Assembly: GCA_024663395.1 (NCBI GenBank)
Contig: JANFAH010000003.1
Span: 3,906,001-3,970,000 of the forward strand
Origin: Pisolithus tinctorius
Taxonomy: Eukaryota > Basidiomycota > Agaricomycetes > Boletales > Pisolithaceae
DNA: 64,000 nucleotides
Direction: 5' to 3'
The translations under genes were made by a program, and so were the position numbers. The notes beneath the pieces are model-generated. The model did no database searches. It saw only the letters and a list, made by a program, of their open reading frames with translations, and had not been told where the DNA came from. This document shows, piece after piece, positions 46,065 to 54,951 of the stretch (position 1 is the first letter of the stretch; every line of letters starts with the position of its first letter).

Positions 46065-47388
46065 CCACTTCTTTGTTCTTGTCCTCCTCTGCCTCCGACT
46101 GAGGCCTCTTCCATCCTCTGCCTGTGTGCTCGACCTCAGCCATCCTGGCCTCTCGCGCATCCTCCCTCCTCCTCATCTCTGCCCATTCTGCCCACTCACA
46201 GTACAGCCCCCACTCGTTGGCTGTCTGCTCCGCAGCCTCCACCATCTATTCCGCTGCCCTTGCCATCCTCTCGAAGGCTGTTGCAGCCTTCTCGTGCACC
46301 ACTGCGTACCTCTCCGCAGCCTGCAGCTGCTGCTCCCACTCCCACTCCGTCCACCAGGAGGAGGCCCCCACTCCTAAGGGTCCCTCATGTGGTGTTGCTG
46401 GCTCCTCCTCGTCTTCTCTGCCTATCTCCTGCTCGTCATCCGCTTCCTCCATCTCTGTCGCTTTCTCCTTCCCCTTCCCTCGTGTCCCCTTCTTCTTCTC
46501 TCCTTGGGAGCTCCCTGTCCCTGCTCTCTTCTGTGAGGGCCCTGCCGCTGCCTCTTCCCGTGTCCAACTGCATGTCTTCTTGTTGTGACAGGGCACGCAG
46601 GCCCTGGTCTTGCCTTGCCCCAGCTCACACTGCCCCGCTGTCAGACTCGCTATACAGCGAGTGCAGGGGGCTCTCTTTGTCGCAGTGACCACCACAGAGG
46701 CCCCAGGGACCTTCTGGGCGGTGTTGACATCATATACCGTGCCGGTTAACCTGAAATAGAGTAAGGTCAAAAAAAAAATAGGTCAGCTCCGCCTGACTTG
46801 CAGTAATCTGCTACTCACCTCTGCACGGCCTCATCCTGCCTGGCCTGGGCTCTCTGCATCTGCCTCTCTGCCTCTTCCTCTGCCGCCCTCTTCTTTTGAG
46901 CCTCCTCTTCCTCCATCGCCCTTCTCCTCTGAGCCTCCTCTTCCACTTTCTTCTTCCACTCCGCCTCCAACCACTCCTCCTCCACCTTCCGCCTCTTGGC
47001 CTCCTCACGCTTGGCCTTGCACTCTGCCTCACGCTCTCTCTCTCTCCGCTCGGCCTCCTCTTGTTGGCATGCCTTCTCTGCGGACTTCTCTCACTCGGTG
47101 TCAGTGGAGTCGTTGGTGAGGATGACCAGCTCGTCATCTGCAACTTGGGAGTAGTCATGGACATGGCCAGGGGTTGGCTGGGGAGTTTTGCTCTGTCGCT
47201 GGGGAGACATGGTGATGGGGGGAAGGAACAAAGGTTCGGTACCCTAACATGTGTTTTTTAAGTGGTACTTCAAACTCCGACGGAGCTCCACCATGGCTAA
47301 AGCCATTATCCTCAAGGCATCAAAATAATTTCAAATGATCAACTCATGTTGATCTCTTTCCATACATGCGGCCTTCAGGGTTTCAGGC

Positions 47389-47404
47389 CCTAAGGGGGGG
47401 GCAC
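47389..47404 (+). other. Polypurine tract of R1 gypsy element
   Basis: TAAGGGGGGGGCAC directly precedes the 3' LTR. It marks the element's true 3' internal edge and so places the antisense gene inside the element. Confidence 0.75.
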
Positions 47405-48116
47405 TGTCATGACTGTGCATTCATCCTGCATCATCACTAACTCTGCCCCCTTTTCCACCAGTCATTCACTCACTCTGCACCAACTCCGCCCACCTTCTGT
47501 TGTCTATGAACCATCTCCACTCTGACTACTGTTGGACTTGTGTTGCTCTCCTACCGGACTGGGCAGACCGTTCTCTGAGGGGTCATGTGACTACCTTCAG
47601 ATGTCTCCCTGGCAGCACGCACACCGCATGGTCCAGCGCCTGGACTGTTTCCTTTTTTAGATGTCCTATGTTACCCGCTCATATGTCCTCTGTCTACCCT
47701 TCATTCATCATCTGGGAAGTTTTACTTGAAATTTTACGAGTCTCCGTATGTCAGTTCCGATTCCGGTTACTGTACCTCCATAGTAGTATAAAAGCATGTA
47801 TCATACTCCCCCATCCCTCAGTATGAATATCAACTTAGTTCCTACTCCCTCTGATTCCGTCTTCTGCCTGTCAGAGTTATCCCCGACTCTCTGTCTGTAC
47901 TCTCCCCCTGAAATACAAGGGCTGAGATCGTGCAAGGGGGTAGTGCATGAGCTAAACCCGATGCCCTCACTCTGCTCCACCTTTGTCTCAGTGGTCTTCG
48001 TTCCTGCTGACACTCCGCTAGTCAGAGTTCTGTTCCTGTGTGTCAGACTTGCTTCCGGACCCTCTTCTAGACCTTGTTTAGCGTCGGAGTTGGTCAGAGT
48101 AGGCCCAGACTTGACA
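47405..48116 (+). repeat. 3' LTR of R1 gypsy element
   Basis: 712 bp, TGTCATGACT to GACTTGACA. TATAAAA at 47787-47793 and AGTATGAATAT at 47820-47830, an exact 11-base complement of the site after the 5' LTR. It lacks a 22-bp segment present in the 5' LTR. Confidence 0.92.
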
Positions 48117-49198
48117 ATTCCCTACTGCCATGATGGATCTCCCATCACTGATAACAACCAGTTGCAATGGTTCCAAGACCCTAAATGTGGCAAACCACCA
48201 CTGCTGGCAGCACATATGTGCTGATGCACCTGAGTCTACCACCCACTCAGAGGGGCTGGTTTCCAGACTCACATGTGCCACAAACAGCTGAAGAGCTGGA
48301 TCCTCAACTACCTGGGCAACCTTTGCTGTGAGATCAGCCTTGTCTACTCCCTTCGCTTTCTTCTCCAACAAGGATGGAATCTTCTCATCATCTGCCTTCT
48401 TTTTCAGGCTTGGGCAGTTGTAGCACTTTATCTTTGACTTATCTTTGACTTTTCCTTCCCTTTCCCTTTAAACTTTGACTTTGCACCAGTTCTGGCTGTG
48501 AGGGCCAAGTGACCCTGTGAGCCCTGGCACATCCTCTCCTCTATGAGGACTTGCAAGATTACAGAGTCCACAGTCAACTTGTTGTTTGTTGACATGAGAA
48601 TGGTTCAAAGGACCAAGTATGAAGCAGGTAAGGAGATCACCATTGCAATTGCAACCAGTGACTCATCAAGAGTCAGTCCAAGCAAGCCCAGTATGAGTGC
48701 CTTCTGTCACATTGCATTTAGCTGAGTCTCCATTGGGCTATCATCAACAAGAGTTCTGCGAAAAAGTTCTCCAATGAGGTAGGCAATTGTCTGTTTCCCT
48801 TTGCCCTCATACTGTTCACTGAGGCACTTCCAGGTCTCTGATGCAGTTTTCACATACATGACCCCACTCAGAGGCTTGTCCTTGAGTGTCAGGGTAATCT
48901 GTGTACTGGCTTCGCTATCTTTCATCATCCACTCCACATGCTCATCTGGGTGAGTGGCAGCATCAGGAGCCTTCATGGCTGAGCCACCAACCACCTCCCA
49001 CAGGCCTTGAATCTTGAGAACCTTCTGTACACAAAACTTCCACATTTGAAAGTTTCCTCCATCATCTGCAAGAGATGGAATATCATAGAGCTGACTCAAG
49101 GGAGTGGCAACCTTGCTAGATGACAACAGAGTAGTGACTGTAGCAGTAGAGGGACCCATCTGAGGGCCAAGCGAGATAGACAGAGTTGGATTCAACAT
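48117..49198 (-). pseudogene. copia gag-protease, truncated
   Basis: ATG 49198 opens a UBN2/gag-like protein (DDGGNFQMWKFCVQKVLKIQG, LKDKPLSGVMYVKTASETWK, LSEQYEGKGKQT). A stop at 48720 precedes LDESLVAIAMVISLPASY and a basic linker (KFKGKGREKSK). The zinc knuckle is incomplete (CYNCPSL..., later Cys/His missing). Protease begins WVVDSGASAHMC (about 48250) and the frame ends at the gypsy LTR after SIMAVGN. Confidence 0.85.
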
Positions 49199-49265
49199 TG
49201 TTTAGCATGACCTTGTAGAACTAGAGAGTGACTGGAATTAAAGCTGCAGTGGTTAGAGCTGGGCA

Positions 49266-49277
49266 GGGCTCATAACC
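49266..49277 (-). other. Primer-binding site for half of initiator tRNA-Met
   Basis: On the minus strand GGTTATGAGCCC, identical to 5531-5542, at the expected place between LTR and gag. On the plus strand it reads as the tRNA-Met anticodon arm. Confidence 0.8.
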
Positions 49278-49690
49278 TTCTGAATGGTTGTTTCCAAGTA
49301 GTGACAGACTAATAAGAGAAGATACTCAGGCTTCTATTGGGAGAAGACTATGGTACAACTAACCTAATAAGAGAAGATACTAAATAGCTTCAGTAGGGTA
49401 GCTGTAACTCATAATAAAGGAACCTCCCCTCAGGCTTCTATTGGGAGAAGACTGAGGTGCATGAAGGAAAAACAATGTGCCAAAATGACTGTGCTTATGT
49501 AAGATATTACTGGTGTAAGAAACATAATTAATGCACATCAACACTAAGAACTTGGAGAGGGTATGGTAGCCAGTCTGACAAAGAATGTATTCAAGTCTGG
49601 TATTGTCTGCCAAATGATCTGACTAGGACAGATGTATAGACTACACCTCCATCTGTAACAGTCTGACAACAGTCTGATCAACCTGTGGAC

Positions 49691-50929
49691 AGGTAAATCT
49701 GTCAGAGGCAGAAAGGTACATGCATAACTTCATACATTTATCTATCATGACTGAGATGGCTGCCTCCCCTGAAAGTATCTGTGATATCTGTGGCCAGATG
49801 TCTCAGGGACTTGACAATTTGCTGATGAAAGTTCCATAGCAATCCATAGTAAGTAAGATACTGGACAAATTCCATGGCAATGTGACCATTCTATAGTAAC
49901 AGGCAACTAGCCATAGCAAAAAGTGTTGTTTGGTGCACCTGTCCAGCCTGGACCTAGCTAGGGGACTCTGTGTATTATGGAGCACTGTGGAGAGCTCCAC
50001 AGCTCAAAGTGATTGACTGATGTGGCTCTTGTTGAGAATGCACTCCAGAATTATGGTAGCCTCTCAGAGTTTTGCCCAGAGGGCTCAGAGTTTCTCCCTG
50101 ACCCTTGGAATTAAATTCCAATGTCACCATGCTTACTAATTATGGTACTATAAATTTTCTGCACTGTTCTTTTCCACCTCAGTGACTACTTTGTACACTG
50201 AGGTGAGCATACTTATACTTACATTCATTTACTTGGTACTGATGTAGTGTAGATACTCATAACTTTGATAGGTACCAATACAGTGACTACTTTGTACACT
50301 GAGATACTCATAACTTCATTAGCTCCCATTGGCTGGTGAGTGCTTTCCAGGTATCATACAATCCCTTCACTTACACAAGCCTTGGGTGATGATGGGCTGC
50401 CTGTTGGATATCCTGTTCAAGAGGTTGCTGACTAATACTGCACTAGCTCACACAGCCATAATCACGTGTGGCAGAAGGTTGCAGCTGATTTGGAAGTTGA
50501 GATGACTAATATTATTCAGCCATGTCTCAGGGCCACACCTGAAAAACTCACCTTAGGCACCACTTTTCAGCAGGATTAAGGGTCTAATAGATATACTTTT
50601 TGTGACATAAACAATGTATCTAATAGACCCACCATCCACACCAGAATCACCTGGCCAGTACTAAAAATAGGTTTGAGAATCACTTTGGGAACCATTTTCC
50701 ATTTTTGGGTGGTGCTCTTCCTGCCCCTATGCTCGCCCTGCATTTGCCTCACCTTCCCTAAACCTTCATCTCACCATATCTCATGTCTCTTCAACCCTCG
50801 TACTACCATCTTGCAAACTTGCCAGGGATGCTCTTGGGGAGCCTCCAATGTTGGCTCTGTATGGCTCCCACATTTCATATGTCCCATGGTATGTTTTTTT
50901 TGTCTTCATATTTTCTCTGAAACATGCAT
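49691..50929. other. Possible copia solo LTR and unassigned sequence
   Basis: From about 50030 (TGTTGAGAATGCAC) to 50320 there is LTR-like sequence: CTATAAATTTT near 50150, then CAGTGACTACTTTGTACACTGAG twice (about 50180, 50280), laid out like the end of the copia LTR at 5061-5530. I could not fix the ends. The rest shows no gene; the far end leads into the KDZ N-terminus. Confidence 0.45.
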
Positions 50930-53171
50930 CCCCATCCTGGGACTCGCCATTCATTGCCTAGCACAAATTTTGGCTTGGGCCATCATTTCTCGAGTCCAAC
51001 AAAGCGGTGTAACAAGAGGAAAACACAGACTAATGTTATCATTCCAGGTCAAAGTGCCAAACAGCAACATCTCCTTCAACAGTTGAGCAATCTTTTGAAT
51101 CACAAGTCATCTCCCAGTCCATCGTCTACTATTGACACCCCTCCCCCCAAACCAACCACTCCAGATGCACTGGATGACACTGATATGATCCAGCACTCTG
51201 GTGATGAACTGTTGCCCAAAGATGTTGCTGACTATTCCATGCTAAGTGTGGCTGTCGACTGGCTGTACAAAAATTGGATGGCAGTTATCCCTATGATTAT
51301 CGAGCCATATCTCCAATATATGGCAGAAACTGTCAGAAAGCCACTTATAACCTATGATAAACCACTCTCTGGTTGTCAGGCAGGATGTGAACTCAAGCAT
51401 TCTTCCCTACTCTGTTTGTACTTTGACCATGCATAACATCCTCACATCTCCTGGTGGAGGCTGATCTCATTTCAGGTTTTGCAACTGTTACGGTTCTAAG
51501 TTGTACATGCACATTGCTTCCTCAATTACTCTTATGTTCCAGACTCTTTCCCACTTCCCCCTCTCAACCTTGCCTGGCCATTTCTGTGGAATTACTTGCT
51601 TTCTATTGGGCACTGTTTGAACGTTCTTGCAACTCGATCAACACCCTCGCCTCTGCACTCAATACACATTATGAATGACAAGGGTTCCAGATGACCACCC
51701 AAGAGGTCAGTGGTTTGTTCGCTGACCTGCTCGTACTTACAAGTATGGCACACAGGGTGGAGTTATTCGAGATCCATTCCATAATAGCATTGGAAATGCT
51801 GTCCAGTGGTATGATATCTTGCAAGTGCATATTGAGCGCCATGCCAAAAGTATTATCGAACATTGTGACCAAAATGTTCTCAACCATCTCAATCACATGC
51901 AATCTGCTCAGCAACCATCATTCACTGTGATCCCACCATCTTCCAAACAGTTCTCATTGTCACAATGTGTGTTCATACTCGTCCAAAGGTGCCCAGCATG
52001 TTTTGCAGGTCACACATTTGGATGGTGGCACACACCAAAGGTGTTGTGGACATGGTTACAGCTGACTCTGCCTAACTCATCAACAAGTTGCGCACAATGC
52101 CCAGGCATGCAGATGAAGACTAAAGGCCTCATGCATAGAAAGACTGTCAGACATTAACAGTCATCCTTCACACAAGAACGAGTCGTCAGTGCTAAAGAGA
52201 AAAGAGGAAGCGGGTTAAGCACACCTTAAAGGTTTTTAGCACCCATGTACAGCATTCCAGTTTTTGTCATATCTCCACCATTTCCAAAGATATCGACTCT
52301 GTTCCCACACTCGCTTAAAGTGCTCAGCCCCATGATTCTTCCTTCCAAATTTGGAGAGGATCCTCGCACCCTGTGCGTTTCTACAGCACTCCATCCATCA
52401 GATGCTCATTTCGCTAAGTCCATCAATCATGGCCACCTCTTCATCGATCATCCTGCTTGTCTCATTTGCCAGAGACAGTGGCTACATATATCTGCCAGGT
52501 GTTCCCACCAGCTTCCATCCTGAAGCCCCCTGGTTCATCCCGTCGTTGTCAGCCCTGTCTCATCCCATGCAGCTTGGTCAGTGTGTTCTCCTTGTCAGTA
52601 TGACTTCCAGAAGGACATTCTTTGGTTTCCTTAGGTCTGTCACTCAGTTAGAAAGGTCTTATGTGGTCATTTCAGTCTCCCTGGTTGATGAAGCATATGG
52701 ATCATTTCTCCCTGCTCCCTGCACCATCTTTATTCCAGTCTTGTCCATCATTCTTCCCGCATTGCGACAGCTGCAGTATAATCTACTGTCCTCCAGCCTC
52801 CCTGATCACATTCATGATGAGTATGACATGCATCTTGCCTTCTTACTGCAAGATCCAGCAGAAGACATCCCCCCTTCTCCTCCTCCTCTGTCAGAGCCCC
52901 GTTCATGAAGTTTTTGTTAACTTTTCTGAGAGGATGGAAGGGTGGGAGACGCGATCGCATATGCTCTCATTGCCCCACAGACCCCCAACACCCTAGCCCC
53001 CTTTGATGCCTGACTCATGCCCTTCAATTCTGGAGTTAATACTTCCCTATCTGGAAACACCGTCCATCTGTCATGCCATCTTTGGATCTAGAGATGTCTC
53101 TGCCAAGATCTAACTTGCATCACCACCCCCTAATGTGATATCAGTGCGCTTACTCAGTTTCTGATTCTATT

Positions 53172-53566
53172 TGTTACGATACGTACTCTTTTTACTCTTT
53201 TCCTTTTTCGTCTTGTCTAGTCTTTTCATCTTGTCTTGTCTCTTGGTCTCGGTCCAGACTCTGGTCTGGACCTCACCTCGCCTTGCCTTCGTCTTGCTTC
53301 TCCCTTCTGGTACGTTCCGCTCTGCTGTGATGTCGTTATGACATCACCATGATGTCATGGACCTCATGTATGCCTCACCGTTACCTCATGTACCTTAGTA
53401 TAAGTACCGTCGCTCAATCACCCAACTAGCTCTAAGCTAGTTCATTTGGGTCTTCGAGTCCTAAAGCCACCTGCTTCTAAGTCATCCCCTCTCCTTTCCC
53501 TCTTCTCTTTTCTGTTGGTTCTTGGTGTGAGCCTACAACAAACCCTGTTGTTTAGGTCTCGTCACA
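53172..53566 (+). repeat. 5' LTR of young gypsy
   Basis: 395 bp, TGTTACGATA to GTCGTCACA-like end (CTCGTCACA). TATA box at 53399 and AAGCTAGTTCA at 53434-53444, the predicted RNA start, itself in a perfect inverted repeat (AACTAGCT-cta-AGCTAGTT). Confidence 0.95.
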
Positions 53567-53568
53567 CT

Positions 53569-53579
53569 TGAACTAGCTT
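53569..53579 (+). other. Self-priming site of young gypsy
   Basis: TGAACTAGCTT, two bases after the 5' LTR, is the exact complement of AAGCTAGTTCA (53434-53444), 35 bases downstream of the start of the TATA box. Same geometry as in the R1 gypsy element, with unrelated sequence. Confidence 0.8.
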
Positions 53580-53872
53580 CTCATCATTGTACCCTCGCAC
53601 CGCCGTCACCATTCCTCGCTTCCTCCATGAAGGCTCATGGGTGTACTTGCCAAGTCCCCCAGCCTCAGAACCCGACCCCAACCTCTTCGTTCCATACATC
53701 CCTGAGCGTCGTTCGCTCACCCCGCTTTTTGATCACAACCTCTACTCTCTTCCACCACCCCCCTCTTACCCCTTTTCCGTCGAATCTGTCTTTCCCTGCT
53801 CGCTCCCTGCTGAACCACAGCAACCCCAATACAACCTCCGCCCCCATCACACCCTAAAACGTCCAGATCGCT

Positions 53873-54931
53873 ATGGAAGGAATCCAGGATCAGCTTACCA
53901 AGCTCTGCGACACCCTCGACGCTCTTCGAGATGAAAATTACAGACTAAGCAACGAGCTAAGGGATGCTCAAGGAACGATCACAGCCATCGAGGGCCAGCG
54001 TAATCAGTAGAATGCCCTCCCCGCAGATGTTATCCAAAGAAGGATAGAGGTGATGGCCGACCCGGGTCAGTACGCTGGAGATCGTGCCAAGTTTTCAGAA
54101 TGGTGGGTCAAGATGAAGGTATGGGTCGCGCAGAACAGGACCGCCCTACCAACGGCCCAAGACAAGTGTACTGCAGTATGGTCCCACATGACAGGCCCTG
54201 TGGCAGGAAGGTTTGCCCAGGCCAAATTCTCGCTCGCTATCGTCACTGGGGTATGGCCTGACACAGCCAAGATGATAGAAGATATTGACAGGTTCTTTGC
54301 CCCTCAAACAGACGTGGAATGGGCAAAAGCACAGATGCGCACTATGCGCCAAGGAAACTCCCATTACGAAGAATTCTACGCCAAGTTCGAGTCCCTCAAG
54401 GTACAGGGGCGTGTTACGGACGAGACCGCTGGCTTCTTGCTGGAAAACGCTGTTCACCCTGCCATTGTAAAAGAGGCCCTAAGGAGGGGGTATATGCAGG
54501 GCAACTACCTCCAGATGACCGTCGCCTTCCATGAAGCTGCCCTTGCCAGTGACTGCTTCAAACTCTTATATAATCACTACCCTGACGAACCCGCTCCCCG
54601 CTCTTCCTATAACCACCCTCCGTACTCCCCCCACTTCACTCCTACCGGTACCCAACCCGGTCGTGGTGCTCCCATGGAAATTGGCGCTGCTCGCTTCCCC
54701 CCTTGCCCCGTTCCCTCCCACATCAAGTGCTTCAACTGCCAAGGGAATCATTACAAGCGTGACTGCCCCTGTGCTAAAGGAAAGGGACCCGCTAAACCCG
54801 GTATACAGGAGGTTACGCAGGAGGCACAGGAAACTGCTCTCCATCAGATGTCATTCGAAGAAATGCAGGCCTTCTTCTACGACAAGCAGATCAATGAGAT
54901 GAAGAGCCAGGGAAAAGAGTTCGGCCAGTAG
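53873..54931 (+). pseudogene. gag of young gypsy (one amber stop)
   Basis: ATG 53873 begins a coiled-coil N-terminus (LCDTLDALRDENYRLSNELR). TAG at 54008-54010, one transition from CAG, interrupts it. An internal ATG at 54050 could still give 293 residues. The capsid region (WWVKMKVWVAQN, FAPQTDVEWAKAQMRTMRQG, YEEFYAKFESLKVQG, NYLQMTVAFHEAALASDC) is followed by a Pro-rich linker and a zinc knuckle CFNCQGNHYKRDC, which has CX2CX3HX4C, one residue shorter than usual. The stop TAG 54929-54931 lies in the frameshift signal. The product forms the particle. Confidence 0.9.
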
Positions 54932-54951
54932 AGGATTGGGTCTCCACTGGC
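54910..54951 (+). promoter_or_regulatory. -1 ribosomal frameshift signal, gag/pol of young gypsy
   Basis: The heptamer G GGA AAA (54910-54916) is in the gag frame. After a 7-base spacer a 6-bp stem (54924-54929 GCCAGT with 54946-54951 ACTGGC) encloses one mismatch, a further 3-bp stem and an 8-base loop. The gag stop is inside the stem. The pol frame (-1) is open from before the site to 56845. Confidence 0.82.

Larger units (their letters stand above)
43833..47210 (-). pseudogene. Antisense spliced gene: coiled coil plus Zn-cluster protein
   Basis: Lies between pol and the 3' LTR of the gypsy element, on the opposite strand. ATG 47210 (MSPQRQSKTPQP), exon 1 to 46819, intron 46818-46751 (GTGAGT...TTTCAG, 68 bp), exon 2 to TAG 43833, interrupted by R2 copy c. 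Without the insert it has about 394 codons. Exon 1 is a long Glu/Arg/Lys-rich coiled coil (AEWKKKVEEEAQRRRAMEEE). Exon 2 holds a six-Cys cluster (CTRCIASLTAGQC, CVPCHNKKTC; spacing CX2CX8CX9CX2CX5C, similar to fungal Zn2Cys6), a KGKEKATEMEEADDEQE stretch and an acidic C-terminus. Lesions: TGA in exon 1 (about 47091-47093) and TAG 46246. A continuous frame through splice and insertion borders shows it was a real protein gene. Function unknown; DNA or RNA binding is a guess. Confidence 0.82.
36003..48116 (+). mobile_element. R1-family Ty3/gypsy element with antisense gene
   Basis: Two R1 LTRs bound gag, pol and a further 3.8 kb carrying a minus-strand gene, then a polypurine tract. Without the R2 insertions (37278-39119; 43941-46064) the element is about 8.1 kb. 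A self-priming site follows the 5' LTR and a -1 frameshift signal joins gag to pol. RT and integrase active sites are mutated and several stops are present, so it is inactive. The flanks do not match: KDZ sequence on the left, minus-strand copia on the right, and no common 5-mer (CCATG, ATTCC). This suggests that the element, or its ends, took part in ectopic recombination. Confidence 0.88.
48117..49690 (-). mobile_element. Ty1/copia fragment, 5' end (minus strand)
   Basis: Reading the minus strand: an LTR-like region, a tRNA-Met half primer site (49277-49266), gag and the beginning of protease, ending where the R1 gypsy LTR begins. A different copia family from 5061-10518. The LTR's outer edge is not defined; a segment with AATAGAAGCCTGAG and TATCTTCTCTTATTAG occurs twice in it (about 49320-49450). 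Confidence 0.78.

Noticed and set aside
53587..53934. 115-codon frame upstream of gag in the young gypsy (contains YNLRPHHTLKR)
   Set aside because: No ATG at its start, overlaps the real gag ATG at 53873, no recognised domain; probably leader sequence or a chance frame.
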